From: an uncultured Verrucomicrobiales bacterium
Lineage (GTDB): Bacteria; Verrucomicrobiota; Verrucomicrobiia; Verrucomicrobiales; DEV007
Assembly: GCA_913058215.1 (NCBI GenBank)
Contig: CAJXQE010000002.1
Coordinates: 1-64,000 of the forward strand
DNA length: 64,000 bases
Direction of reading: 5' to 3'
Made by a program: the position numbers and the translations under genes. The number at the start of each line of letters is the position of its first letter. Positions within the stretch are counted from its first letter, which is position 1. Below are positions 1-9,019 of the stretch, piece after piece. The notes below the pieces were generated by a model. It was not told the origin of the DNA. It saw nothing but the letters and a program-made list of their open reading frames with translations, and did not search any database.

Positions 1-11
1 AGGGGAGCTTT

Positions 12-1841
12 GTGCAGTCTGAAGACAAAGGGAAACAAGTTCGTGAAACGGTCGCGAAGCCGAAGCAGTTCCTTCGTCATCATGCCGCGGAACTGATGAG
101 CGGTTACGTTCATGGAAACGCACAGAAGACGGACCCCGCGAAGGACAGTTGGTTTGTCGATGTCTGGATTGATCCGAAAGACCGTCCTGACATGATCGGT
201 CTCCAAATTTCGCAGGGAGACTATGGCCGGCTTGGTTGGAGGACCGCGAATTACGAAACCTATTTTTGGGGCGATGAAACTTCAGGTGAATTGAAAGAAG
301 AACACCAATGGAGCGCTCCGGATCGGGTGAAACGGTTGGGCGATTTGCCAAAGGAATCTGGCTGGATTCGATTGAGAGTTCCTTTCGATCAGCAGATCAA
401 GTCGGTTTCAGGTCAGGCTTTCGAAGCCGTCGGAATGGCATGGCTACAAAGTGGGGGCCGGATCAAATGGGGCGATAGCGGGTTGGAATTGCGGGCTGAC
501 AAAGTGACCGCACTGGAACTGGGGGAGACTGCGATTCGGAAATGGTGGGAGACGCCAGTGAATCGTCAGGTGTTTCAGTCCAGGCTGAAGATGGTTGCAA
601 AGGCGGTGCAGAAACCGGGTGCGACACGGGACAAGGTGGAGAGTGAACTCGCCGTCGAGGTTTTTCGTGAGCAAAGCAATCCGGTAGAGATGGCAGCCCT
701 TCGAGCACTGGAAAGCGAACTCTTTGTGATGCGGTCTCAGGCGATGCCCGTTTTGGTTTCGCGACGAACGGAGAGTGGCAAGGTGACTCGCGTATTGAAT
801 CGCGGGGACTACAATGACAAGTCGGGTGAAGTCGTGACGGCGGCAGTTCCTGAGTTTCTAGGGGGTAAAAAAGGAAATCGACTCGATCTCGCGAACTGGC
901 TTTTTTCCGATGAGAACCCACTAACTGCTCGCGTCTTCGTTAACAGGCTTTGGCACCAGTTCTACGGCCGGGGAATCAGTGAAACACTGGAGGATTCGGG
1001 AACGCAGGGGGACTGGCCTTCGCATCTGTCCCTTCTCGATTGGCTGGCAGCAGAATTTCGGGAGAGCGGATGGGATCGCAATCATATTGTACGGCTTTTA
1101 ACTTCGACGAGGGCTTACCGGTTGAGTTCGAGATCGACCCCGGAACTTACAGAATCGGATCCGGGGAATCGTTGGCATGCGAGGCAGGGGAGATTCCGTT
1201 TAACAGCGGAAGAAATTCGTGATTCTGCTCTGGAAGCCGCGGGTCTTCTGCATCAGAGCGAGACTGTTCCGGAGCAAAGCTTCTTTCCCTATCAACCCGA
1301 TGCCTACTGGACTCGATCCGATAAGGTGATGTTTGGAAGTCGCCACATGGCGTGGGGTACCACCGCGATGCGTGGTCAGTATCATCGCAGTCTTTACTCC
1401 TTCTGGAAGCGGCAGAATATTCATCCAACGATGTTGGCATTCGATGCGCCGACCCGGCAGGAATGCACCGCGAAGAGAAACATCACCAACACTCCGGGGC
1501 AGGCTTTGGCGCTTTTGAATGATCCCATCTTCGTGGAAGCCGCGCGAGTTCTGGCCCATCGTATCTTTAAGGAAGAGAAAGGCGGCGGCGACGATGCTAA
1601 AATCAGTCGTGGGTTTGAGTTGGCTCTACAGCGACAAGCAAGTTCGGCCGAGGTGAATATCCTGGAGAGTTTGCTCACAACACAGCGGGCCATCTATCGC
1701 AAGGATCCGGAGGCTGCCGCGCAGCTTCTCGCCATCGGACAGGCTGAATCGCCGTCGAAAGATAATCTTCCGGAACTGGCAGCATGGACGGCGGTGACTC
1801 GTGCGATCCTGAACCTTCACGAGTTTCTCAATCGATCATGA
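12..1841 (+). CDS. DUF1553 (PSD1) protein, 5'-truncated
   Basis: The reading frame is open to the left window edge with no stop before position 12, so the GTG at 12 is probably internal and the N-terminal cytochrome/DUF1549 part lies outside. What is visible is a beta-rich segment (about residues 45-170), which looks like the carbohydrate-binding-type insert seen between DUF1549 and DUF1553 in PVC proteins. It is followed by a typical DUF1553 domain (about 283-560) with NPLTARVFVNRLWHQ, FRLTAEEIRD and PTRQECTAKRNITNTPGQAL motifs. Family members are exported PVC proteins usually paired with a DUF1501 partner; their biochemical role is not established. The stop overlaps the ATG of the downstream DUF1501 gene (ATGA), so the two are probably translationally coupled. 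Confidence 0.9.
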   Translation: MQSEDKGKQVRETVAKPKQFLRHHAAELMSGYVHGNAQKTDPAKDSWFVDVWIDPKDRPDMIGLQISQGDYGRLGWRTANYETYFWGDETSGELKEEHQWSAPDRVKRLGDLPKESGWIRLRVPFDQQIKSVSGQAFEAVGMAWLQSGGRIKWGDSGLELRADKVTALELGETAIRKWWETPVNRQVFQSRLKMVAKAVQKPGATRDKVESELAVEVFREQSNPVEMAALRALESELFVMRSQAMPVLVSRRTESGKVTRVLNRGDYNDKSGEVVTAAVPEFLGGKKGNRLDLANWLFSDENPLTARVFVNRLWHQFYGRGISETLEDSGTQGDWPSHLSLLDWLAAEFRESGWDRNHIVRLLTSTRAYRLSSRSTPELTESDPGNRWHARQGRFRLTAEEIRDSALEAAGLLHQSETVPEQSFFPYQPDAYWTRSDKVMFGSRHMAWGTTAMRGQYHRSLYSFWKRQNIHPTMLAFDAPTRQECTAKRNITNTPGQALALLNDPIFVEAARVLAHRIFKEEKGGGDDAKISRGFELALQRQASSAEVNILESLLTTQRAIYRKDPEAAAQLLAIGQAESPSKDNLPELAAWTAVTRAILNLHEFLNRS

Positions 1842-3235
1842 ATCAGTCTCACCCTATCGATGTCACGAGACGTCATTTCTTTTCCAGAACAGCGACCGGG
1901 CTAGGCGCTGCGGCGCTTAGTTCATTATTGGGGAATGAAGTTGCTTACGGAGCGTCCGGAGGTTTCCCTAACTTTGCACCCAAAGCAAAACGGGTCATCT
2001 ATCTCTACATGGCCGGCGGTCCCAGTCAGTTCGAGACCTTTGACGATAAGCCAAAGCTACGCGAACTGAATGGCAAAGGGATTCCAGAATCCCTGACTGA
2101 CGGAGTGAAGCTTGCCTTTCTTCAGTACGAAGCGCTCAAGTGTTTCGGGACTGATGTTGGATTCAAGAAATGCGGAAAATCAGGGCAATCGATTTCCAAT
2201 TTGCTTCCGCACCTGCAGGCGGTCGCCGACGATTTGTGTGTTGTGCGGACTCTGGAGACGGATCAGGTTAATCACGATCCGGCGCATACCTTCATGAATA
2301 CCGGATTCAGCATCGCCGGTCGCCCGAGTATGGGATCGTGGCTTTCCTACGGACTAGGTTCTTCGTCAGACAATCTTCCCGGCTTTGTCGTGATGCGTTC
2401 GGGTCCACTTGGCCAGCCGATTCCAACTACAGCCTGGCACAATGGATTTCTTCCCGGGAAACATCAGGGCGTCGAATTTTATGGCAGCGAGCAGCCTCTC
2501 AATTATCTCAAGTCTCCCGATGGAGTGAGTAGCTCGACACAAGAGGAGACCATTCAGTCCATCGCTCAACTCAATCGGATTCACAACGACACGGTCGATG
2601 ATCCTGAAATTCTGACGAGGATCAATCAGTATGAGTTGGCATTTCAAATGCAAACCAGTGTTCCTGATCTCGCTAATTTTGATTCTGAATCCGCGGCGAC
2701 GCGAGAACTCTACGGGGTAGGAGACAAACCGGACGGCAGCTTTGCATCGAATTGTCTGATGGCGCGCAGGATGGCTGAGAGAGGTGTTGGATTTGTTCAG
2801 CTATACCATACCGGGTGGGATCACCACGGTGGAGTTGTCAAAGGAGTGACCCAACGGGGGAAAGATATTGATCAGGGCGCGGCTGCATTGATTAAGGATT
2901 TGAAACTGAGAGGGATGCTGGAGGATACACTTGTGATCTGGGGCGGAGAATTCGGTCGAACGCCGATGTCACAGGGAGGAAGCGGGCGCGATCATCACAC
3001 GAAGAGCGGCGCGATGTGGATGGCGGGTGGCGGAGTAAAGGCCGGGGCCAGCTTTGGTGAAACAGATGAATTTGGATTTGGAGCTGCAAAAGATCCGTTT
3101 CACGTTCACGATTTTCACGCCACGGTTTTGCATTTGTTAGGAATAAATCACAAGCGGCTCACTCACAAATACAAAGGGTTCAATTTCCGTCTCACCAATG
3201 TTCATGGTCATGTGGTGAAAGATATTCTGGCCTGA
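1838..3235 (+). CDS. DUF1501 protein, Tat-exported
   Basis: A 465-aa protein of the DUF1501 family, which is related to the sulfatase/alkaline phosphatase fold. The start was set at the ATG at 1838, which overlaps the upstream stop and puts a twin-arginine signal at the N-terminus (TRRHFFSR followed by an Ala/Leu/Gly-rich stretch). An upstream in-frame start at 1784 would bury this signal. Family motifs are visible: RVIYLYMAGGPSQFETFD, GWDHHGG, GEFGRTP, GRDHH and MWMAGGGVKAG. It forms a coupled pair with the DUF1553 gene before it, the first of three such pairs in the window. Substrate unknown. Confidence 0.92.
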   Translation: MNQSHPIDVTRRHFFSRTATGLGAAALSSLLGNEVAYGASGGFPNFAPKAKRVIYLYMAGGPSQFETFDDKPKLRELNGKGIPESLTDGVKLAFLQYEALKCFGTDVGFKKCGKSGQSISNLLPHLQAVADDLCVVRTLETDQVNHDPAHTFMNTGFSIAGRPSMGSWLSYGLGSSSDNLPGFVVMRSGPLGQPIPTTAWHNGFLPGKHQGVEFYGSEQPLNYLKSPDGVSSSTQEETIQSIAQLNRIHNDTVDDPEILTRINQYELAFQMQTSVPDLANFDSESAATRELYGVGDKPDGSFASNCLMARRMAERGVGFVQLYHTGWDHHGGVVKGVTQRGKDIDQGAAALIKDLKLRGMLEDTLVIWGGEFGRTPMSQGGSGRDHHTKSGAMWMAGGGVKAGASFGETDEFGFGAAKDPFHVHDFHATVLHLLGINHKRLTHKYKGFNFRLTNVHGHVVKDILA

Positions 3236-3245
3236 GGTTTTTTGG

Positions 3246-3285
3246 TTCAAGATTCTTGAATCGATCACCTAAGCCTCTTGAATCG
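3246..3285. promoter_or_regulatory. Dyad and direct repeat upstream of GNAT gene
   Basis: A perfect 15-base dyad (TTCAAGA-T-TCTTGAA, 3246-3260) lies just after the DUF1501 stop. The 10-mer TCTTGAATCG occurs at 3254-3263 and again at 3276-3285, a 22-base period or two helical turns. This is operator-like geometry ahead of the acetyltransferase gene. No T-tract follows, so a simple terminator is less likely. Function is inferred from geometry only. Confidence 0.35.
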
Positions 3286-3314
3286 TCCTGCAGCTTGATG
3301 AAAGGTGAGGCACT

Positions 3315-3812
3315 ATGAGCGAGTGGGAAATTCGAGATGCAGGACCTCAGGATTTTGAGGAGATCGCCGCGATTTACAATCATTACATCAAGGACACCGT
3401 AGTCACTTTCGAAGAGGATGAAGTGACGGGGGAAGAAATGGGGCGACGAATTACTGCAGTGACGGATAGCGGATTTCCCTGGTTATCAGTTGTTCAGGAC
3501 GGAAGAGTCGTGGGGAGTGCCTACGCTTCGCAATGGAATAAGCGGAGCGCCTATCGGTTTTCCGCGGAAGTTTCCGTCTACCTTGATCATCGCGCGACCG
3601 GAGGAGGTCTGGGAAGTTATCTCTACGATGCGCTTTTTGAAATTCTGAAAGGGAAGTCAGTCCACACGGCTATCGGTGGAATCGCTCTACCGAATCCGGC
3701 CAGTGTGGCTCTACACGAAAAATTTGGAATGGAGAAGGTCGCTCACTACAAAGATGTCGGATTCAAATTCGGTAAATGGATCGACGTTGGCTACTGGCAG
3801 GTGATACTCTAG
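3315..3812 (+). CDS. GNAT N-acetyltransferase (phosphinothricin acetyltransferase-like)
   Basis: A 165-aa GNAT-fold acetyltransferase. The N-terminus IRDAGPQDFEEIAAIYNHYI, the central WLSVVQDGRVVGSAYAS strand pair and the acetyl-CoA loop (RATGGGLGSYLYDAL, about residues 95-109) match the Pat/MnaT (YncA) subgroup, which acetylates amino-group substrates such as phosphinothricin or methionine sulfoximine/sulfone. The C-terminal part (NPASVALHEKFGMEKVAHYKDVGFKFG) is also typical. It is cytosolic, with no signal peptide. It sits alone between the DUF1501 gene and a small lipoprotein. The exact substrate cannot be told from sequence. Confidence 0.9.
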   Translation: MSEWEIRDAGPQDFEEIAAIYNHYIKDTVVTFEEDEVTGEEMGRRITAVTDSGFPWLSVVQDGRVVGSAYASQWNKRSAYRFSAEVSVYLDHRATGGGLGSYLYDALFEILKGKSVHTAIGGIALPNPASVALHEKFGMEKVAHYKDVGFKFGKWIDVGYWQVIL

Positions 3813-3881
3813 TTCGGAATTGAATTGGAAGGGGATTGAAATGGCAGTGCAATCGATCCGAGACAAAGGCCTCAGGAATTT

Positions 3882-4232
3882 ATGAAAGCAGGAGCCCTGA
3901 TATTCCTAACCCTATGCGGAACACTCCTTTTCGGTTGCGCGACACAGAGAACGGGCGGGAAAGACTATCGGGCCGGGGCGGCAAAGGCGCAGCAAGACAT
4001 AGGGAACGGAAATCTTGTAAGACTTGATCCGTATGGAATCATTCGGACTGGCACACTCGACATGCGTAATCTGCTGAAAGAAAAGTATGGGATTAGTTAC
4101 AAACTCGATCGCCGGGTCTCTTCGGCTTTCGCTAGAGCTTACAATGAAGCTATGTCGGCTGAAGCTCGGAGAAAGTTTGGAGACGATTACTACGAGGATG
4201 CATTGCTGGAGTTGGAGCTCGATACAATTTGA
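3882..4232 (+). CDS. Small lipoprotein of unknown function
   Basis: A 116-aa protein with a lipoprotein signal (MKAGALIFLTLCGTLLFGCA) whose lipobox LFGC places the lipidated cysteine at residue 19. The mature part is charged and predicted soluble, with a C-terminal acidic stretch (DDYYEDALLELELDTI). An AGGA-like ribosome site precedes the ATG. I do not recognise the family. It is convergent with the PQQ-propeller gene at 4356, with about 120 bases between them that hold nothing I can name. Confidence 0.7.
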   Translation: MKAGALIFLTLCGTLLFGCATQRTGGKDYRAGAAKAQQDIGNGNLVRLDPYGIIRTGTLDMRNLLKEKYGISYKLDRRVSSAFARAYNEAMSAEARRKFGDDYYEDALLELELDTI

Positions 4233-4355
4233 TTCGCTCCTGACAATCTTATCGTCCTTTATCCTCAAGGCTTCTCACGGACGCATCGGTTCCGCGAAAA
4301 TCGCTTAAAGGATCAACACTTCTTTGTGGAGGAGTAGCCTTCTTCTCCAGCTGCA

Positions 4356-5594
4356 CTATTCCCCAACTCTGACCAGTTCCTTATCGGTTCGGATAAAGAA
4401 AGATCCGTCAGCGACAGCAAATGAACTGAGACCGTGTTCGCCGATGTCGTTCTCGGCGACTTTTTCAAATTCACGACCGGGTTTGATGACGGTGGTGATT
4501 CCGTCTTCATTTTGAAAATAGATGTGGCCTCCGGCATAGACGGGGGACGCGGAGTAGCTGCCTTTGGCGATCCGGCTTTGCCAGATTTCCTCTCCAGTTT
4601 TACCATCGAGTGCTGTGGCGACACTGCTGTCGGCGTTCATGTAAACGATTCCGTCGACAACAATAGGGGAGCTTTCCTTTGGGACGGATTTCTCATATTT
4701 CCAGACGATGTTGCTGTCAGTGAGATCTCCTTTACCGCCGGGCTTGATGGCATAAATGATGGCCTTGTTGAAACCGGAACAAACATAGAGAAGTCCGTCT
4801 GCATAAACCGGACGGGGGACAACGGAGTAGCCTTCGCCGTAGCCCACTCGCCAGATCTCTTTCCCCGACTCCGGGTCATAGGCGACCACTGCGCCGCTTG
4901 CCGGGCTGATGATCTGAGTTTTGCCATCGACTTCAATGGCGAGAGGTGTGGCAAAGGAAAACTTGCGGGAGACCTCGATTTCGCGAGGTGTCTTCCAGGC
5001 AATGCTTCCGGTGGATTTGTCGAGAGCAATGAGAAGCGGGTCTTTAGCGCCATCGGCACTGAAGATGAGATGGTCTCCCACTAGAATGGGAGAGCTTCCA
5101 GTGCCGTGGACAGGTTCGTATTTTAGAGATTCCTGTTTCCAGAGAACTTCGCCGGTCTTGGCGTCGACCGCTGCCGTGCCGTAGTGGCCAAAATGAGCGT
5201 AAATTTTTCCGTCCTCATAGACTGGAGTCGGAGAAGCCTGGCTGTTTTTCTTGTGTTGCTTCACCGTCTCCATCTTGAAGACCTCGGTGTCCCAAACTTC
5301 TTTGCCGTCCGAAGCTTTCAATCCGATCACGCGAAGTGAAGTGTCGCCGCCTCGTTCCACCGCTGTCGTCACATAGACGGCAGCCCCAATCACGATAGGT
5401 GAGGACCAGGCCTGTCCGTCGATTCGGGAAGACCATTTTACATTTTTGCTGCGGCTCCATTCGGTGGGAACCTTGCTGTCGCTGGAATGTCCCATTCCGT
5501 CCGGTCCACGGAACTGAGGCCAGTCCTCTGCGGAGAGTGGTGCGGTCAGCAGTAGTGCTGCGGAGAGGGCGAAGGGAAGAAGAAGTCTATGCAT
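4356..5594 (-). CDS. PQQ-type beta-propeller protein (BamB-like)
   Basis: A 412-aa exported protein. The start was set at the ATG at 5594 because it gives a clean signal peptide (MHRLLLPFALSAALLLTAPLSAEDW); 35 extra in-frame residues upstream do not look like a leader. It opens with the PVC signature DWPQFRGPDGMG and carries repeated propeller blades of the type ALDKSTGSIAWKT, AYDPESGKEIW and ALDGKTGEEIW. In PVC bacteria such proteins occur in many secreted-enzyme loci. PQQ binding is not implied, and BamB-like scaffolding is an alternative. The gene is divergent from the 892-aa orphan at 5727. Confidence 0.88.
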   Translation of the reverse strand: MHRLLLPFALSAALLLTAPLSAEDWPQFRGPDGMGHSSDSKVPTEWSRSKNVKWSSRIDGQAWSSPIVIGAAVYVTTAVERGGDTSLRVIGLKASDGKEVWDTEVFKMETVKQHKKNSQASPTPVYEDGKIYAHFGHYGTAAVDAKTGEVLWKQESLKYEPVHGTGSSPILVGDHLIFSADGAKDPLLIALDKSTGSIAWKTPREIEVSRKFSFATPLAIEVDGKTQIISPASGAVVAYDPESGKEIWRVGYGEGYSVVPRPVYADGLLYVCSGFNKAIIYAIKPGGKGDLTDSNIVWKYEKSVPKESSPIVVDGIVYMNADSSVATALDGKTGEEIWQSRIAKGSYSASPVYAGGHIYFQNEDGITTVIKPGREFEKVAENDIGEHGLSSFAVADGSFFIRTDKELVRVGE

Positions 5595-5696
5595 TTTCAC
5601 AGCAAGAAAGTGGGCTGATGAAGCCGAGAGGGCAAGTCGAAAGGTCTGGCGGATATCGTGAAAGTTTTGAGATGAGAAACGGGTGGAAGCTTGCCC

Positions 5697-5708
5697 CAAT
5701 CGGGATTG
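5697..5708. promoter_or_regulatory. CAATC-N2-GATTG dyad in divergent promoter region
   Basis: The dyad CAATC-GG-GATTG sits in the 132-base divergent region between the PQQ-propeller gene (start 5594, minus) and the 892-aa gene (start 5727, plus), about 19 bases before the plus-strand start codon. The same half-sites with a two-base spacer occur at 25403-25414, in another divergent promoter region of this window. A regulator binding site is inferred from symmetry and recurrence. Confidence 0.4.
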
Positions 5709-5726
5709 TCTTGCTAGGATGAGTCA

Positions 5727-8405
5727 ATGTTGGCTGGTATTTGGAAGAATTGCTCGATGATACTTCTTGGGGCGGTTTGTTTTCAGTTGAGCGGTGTTGC
5801 TCACGGTCAGGGGGGAAGCGGGTTTTTCCCTGAAGCTTACCACCCTTATGTCGAGGAGTGTCTCCGGGGTGGCAAGAATGAGAATTCGGTGGATGATGAA
5901 GATCTGGAAGCTGTCCTTGATCAGTTGGTTCGACTGGGAGAATTTGGGGGCGCGATTGAATTGCTGAAATCACGAGGCGAACTGCTCTCGTACCGGTATC
6001 GATACCTACACGGTATTCTATTGGAAGAGTGTGGACAGGGTGCTTTAGGCTCTGCAATATTTCTCGCGCTTGCCCGGGATATGGCAGAGGAAAGTGGAAG
6101 GGAGATGTGGAATGTTGAAATGCTTCGGGATTCGCAGAACAGAATTCCGCAGGCCTTTAATCACGTTGTGCGCCGACCGGTGATGCATTTCAGGAACGGT
6201 TTGGAGGATGTGTTCGGGAAGAGCGAAGGCGACGAGCTCGCTGCGAAGGTTCATGTGCATCTGGGGATTTCTTTCGAAGCGAAGAGTAAGCGAGATTCTT
6301 TTCCGTCGAATAATCCGAAATTGGACAAAGGGGATAGGGGATTGTTTTCCGAAGGTGACAGGGGTGATGAATACGATTTGCCGATGCTTCGGGGGAATGC
6401 TTTGATTTCAAGCGAGCCCAAGTCTGAAGAATGGATGTCCGAGACCTTTGAGTTTTTCCGGAAGACCGCTCCGGAGTTCAGTCTCATTTCATTATCGCAG
6501 ATGAAGACTCAGAAAATGAATGCACCGATTCCGGATCAGGAAGTTTTGCGCCTGGTTGAGTCGATTGATGAAGTGAATGAGAATGCGGTTCGAGCATTTA
6601 TCGAACTGATTCCCGACTTTCCGGAGATAGAAGAGAGAGCGTTGGAATTGTTTGTTCAGGCAAAGGGTGAGGGGCAGATATTCTCGTCTCGAACATTTCT
6701 CGCCCTGGCTGATGTCTTGTCTGCGGAAGGAATTATAAAGCTGGTCGAGGATGAGTTGGATAATTTTGCTGCGATTCGTCGGCACCAGTTCATGAGGCTG
6801 GAACCGAATTTTGATCATCTTTGGCCGGGAAGTGCAGAGCCTCTAATGAATGCCGGGCTATCGCTCTCTCTTTTGACCTGGCTCTCCTTAGGGGGTTTTC
6901 CTGAGGATTTGGATTTCAGCGGTATTGATCACACTGCGTTCCAACTGGTATTGGCGATACGTATGAAAAAAGAGGAAGGCGTAGAGAGCGCACTGCGAGA
7001 GTTGATTTCGGCAGGGGATTCAAGCGCTTTCATTCTCGCTTCTTCATATCTGGGAGCGAAGGGGGAACTGGAACAAGCGATGGGAATCCTGACAGACGCA
7101 GAAGGGCTCGTGGCCGGCGAAGTTGAGAAGCAAAATCTTCTCCATGCGCAGATCAATCTTTGCGTTCGGTTTCGGAGCAGCAAGGTGTCCGGTCTGGCTG
7201 AACTCGCCAAGCGGTCCACCACCGCGATACAATTTTCGCCTCTGAACGATTTTGATAGAAACCGTCTGGTCGATTCCATGTGGTTGTTGGGTTTGGAAAG
7301 GGACATCAAGATCAACCAGAACCGGTTTCGGGGATATCGAGGTTTGAGTCATCCCGGCGACCCGGACGAGTGGTCGAGAGGTCCGGCAGACCGGAGCGTC
7401 CGGCTTGCGACATTGGAAATGCTTCAGTATGAGAAATCCTGTCTCCTTTTTGGATTCGAAGGGCTGGGAAGGCGGGGAAGTTACCGAACGAGAATCTTGC
7501 TGCGGAATTCCGATCAGGAAAAGAGTCGCTATGCGATGGCGTCGCTTCTTTCGGGGCGGGCCGGGGATAGTATAGGCGTGTTCTCAGCAATGAAGAAAAA
7601 TTATCCGAACAAGCCGGTTTTTCAGAAGAGGTGGGTTGAATCCGAGCTTATTGCCAACCGGGTGACGGTTGAAACTGTGAGCGCTCTTAAGGAGGACTCT
7701 GATTTATGTGGCGAAGTTTTCTCTCAGATCGAGAGAATGAAGGGAGAAGGGAGATTACTGATTAAGGGGATTCTCAGGAGGTTGACCTTTGACAGCGCTC
7801 CGGATTTCAGAAGCAGGGTGATCTCGCTGGCAGTCAGTAGTTTTTCGAATTCAGGGTCCGGCAGTATTCGTCCATATCGCGCACCTGTAGATCCTTTTGC
7901 GGCTCCCGATCCATTTGGTGGCGGAAGGAACCCCAGCATCTCGAAAGAACTTCTCGAGTTGCTTTATACCGCTCCGGAGCTTGGTGCGAGGGAGTGGTTA
8001 GTGTTGGCTCTTTCCTCTGAGGGCTTGGTTTTCGAGGGGCAGCAGTCGATGGGGGGGATTCTGCAAACTATTGCAGAGGATATTGTTAAGAAGAAGGGGA
8101 GTCGGGACTACCAGCCCGCGAAGTCACTCGATTCAAGATTGCTGGCGCTGTCGGTCCTCGAAGCTTGCAGCAGAGAGAAAGGATTCGATTTCAGCGATTT
8201 GGATGATTTTATTCAAACCCTTCACGATGGAAAGGTTGATGAATGGTGGGAGAAATTGAGCAAACTGAACGCCTTGCGAAAAGGAGAGCCGGGAAGTCTG
8301 ACGAGAGCCATGGAATGCTTTACCGAAAATGATCTGCTCTTTGATCCGATACTGCCCTTTCTACAGGGGCTATCAGGAGAGAGCAGCGAGGAAGGTGAAG
8401 AGTGA
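5727..8405 (+). CDS. Secreted 892-aa protein of unknown function
   Basis: Residues 1-28 form a Sec signal (hydrophobic core around MILLGAVCFQLSGVAHG), so the product is exported; a second ATG at 5757 could also serve as the start. The rest is mainly helical by eye, with repeated hydrophobic/acidic heptad-like patterns suggestive of a TPR- or HEAT-like solenoid (for example ALDLVRLGEFGGAIELL-type and SYLGAKGELEQAMGILTDAEG segments). A proline/glycine-rich linker lies near residues 710-740 (PYRAPVDPFAAPDPFGGG). I do not recognise a family. It is divergent from the PQQ-propeller gene and followed after 112 bases by bcp. Confidence 0.8.
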   Translation: MLAGIWKNCSMILLGAVCFQLSGVAHGQGGSGFFPEAYHPYVEECLRGGKNENSVDDEDLEAVLDQLVRLGEFGGAIELLKSRGELLSYRYRYLHGILLEECGQGALGSAIFLALARDMAEESGREMWNVEMLRDSQNRIPQAFNHVVRRPVMHFRNGLEDVFGKSEGDELAAKVHVHLGISFEAKSKRDSFPSNNPKLDKGDRGLFSEGDRGDEYDLPMLRGNALISSEPKSEEWMSETFEFFRKTAPEFSLISLSQMKTQKMNAPIPDQEVLRLVESIDEVNENAVRAFIELIPDFPEIEERALELFVQAKGEGQIFSSRTFLALADVLSAEGIIKLVEDELDNFAAIRRHQFMRLEPNFDHLWPGSAEPLMNAGLSLSLLTWLSLGGFPEDLDFSGIDHTAFQLVLAIRMKKEEGVESALRELISAGDSSAFILASSYLGAKGELEQAMGILTDAEGLVAGEVEKQNLLHAQINLCVRFRSSKVSGLAELAKRSTTAIQFSPLNDFDRNRLVDSMWLLGLERDIKINQNRFRGYRGLSHPGDPDEWSRGPADRSVRLATLEMLQYEKSCLLFGFEGLGRRGSYRTRILLRNSDQEKSRYAMASLLSGRAGDSIGVFSAMKKNYPNKPVFQKRWVESELIANRVTVETVSALKEDSDLCGEVFSQIERMKGEGRLLIKGILRRLTFDSAPDFRSRVISLAVSSFSNSGSGSIRPYRAPVDPFAAPDPFGGGRNPSISKELLELLYTAPELGAREWLVLALSSEGLVFEGQQSMGGILQTIAEDIVKKKGSRDYQPAKSLDSRLLALSVLEACSREKGFDFSDLDDFIQTLHDGKVDEWWEKLSKLNALRKGEPGSLTRAMECFTENDLLFDPILPFLQGLSGESSEEGEE

Positions 8406-8444
8406 ATGCAAGTTGCTCAAATTTGCCCTTTTGTTTTGGGAAGA

Positions 8445-8488
8445 GTGCAGACTGATTTCTCAGAACCCAACTAAGAAAGTCCCTGCAC
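8445..8488 (+). terminator. Imperfect hairpin between orphan gene and bcp
   Basis: Arms GTGCAG (8445-8450) and CTGCAC (8483-8488) pair perfectly, with inner partial pairing (ACT with AGT, TTCT with AGAA) across small bulges. A run of five T lies at 8497-8501. It fits a weak terminator for the upstream gene or a structured leader for bcp; the long loop and offset T-run lower confidence. Confidence 0.3.
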
Positions 8489-8517
8489 AGACCTGATTTT
8501 TCGTTTACTGCTTGGCC

Positions 8518-8994
8518 ATGGCAAAACAACCTGTGGCAGGCGACAAAGCTCCGAATTTTTCTCTTCCCCTTATCGGTGGCGAATATGAAGGGGAATCTAC
8601 GATTTCTCTTTTTGATCTCAAAGGCTCGAAGGTCGTTCTTTATTTTTATCCGAAGGACGATACGCCGGGCTGCACGACCCAGGCCTGTGGGATCCGCGAT
8701 ACCTGGGGCGAGCTTTCGGCCAAAGCAAAAGTCTTTGGAGTCAGTATCGATCCGATCAAGAAGCATCAGAAGTTTATCGATAAATATGATTTACCGTTCC
8801 CGTTGATCAGTGACGAGGAGAAGAAGATGGTCGAAGCCTACGGCGTCTGGGTGGAGAAGAAGATGTATGGGAAGACCTACATGGGAACAGAGCGGACGAC
8901 CTTTGTGATCGATGAAAAGGGCAATATTGCCGCAGTATTTCCAAAGGTGAAACCGGCGCTCCATGTCGACCTGCTGCTAGAAGCATTGGGCTGA
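8518..8994 (+). CDS. bcp: Thioredoxin-dependent peroxiredoxin Bcp (PrxQ type)
   Basis: A 158-aa peroxiredoxin that reduces hydrogen peroxide and organic hydroperoxides using thioredoxin. The start is the ATG at 8518; a TTG two codons upstream is less likely. The active site YPKDDTPGCTTQACGIRD gives the peroxidatic Cys52 and resolving Cys57, five residues apart as in E. coli Bcp. The downstream SIDPIKKHQKFIDKY and GTERTTFVIDEKG segments are typical. It is cytosolic. It begins a plus-strand run with rsmA (25 bases on), the YafK-like gene and glpD. Confidence 0.95.
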   Translation: MAKQPVAGDKAPNFSLPLIGGEYEGESTISLFDLKGSKVVLYFYPKDDTPGCTTQACGIRDTWGELSAKAKVFGVSIDPIKKHQKFIDKYDLPFPLISDEEKKMVEAYGVWVEKKMYGKTYMGTERTTFVIDEKGNIAAVFPKVKPALHVDLLLEALG

Positions 8995-9019
8995 TAGAAT
9001 TTACAATTTTTTACACCTC

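Noticed and set aside
4434-5084. 216-aa plus-strand open frame
   Set aside because: Antisense to the PQQ propeller; the Asp/Gly-rich look comes from the complementary strand.
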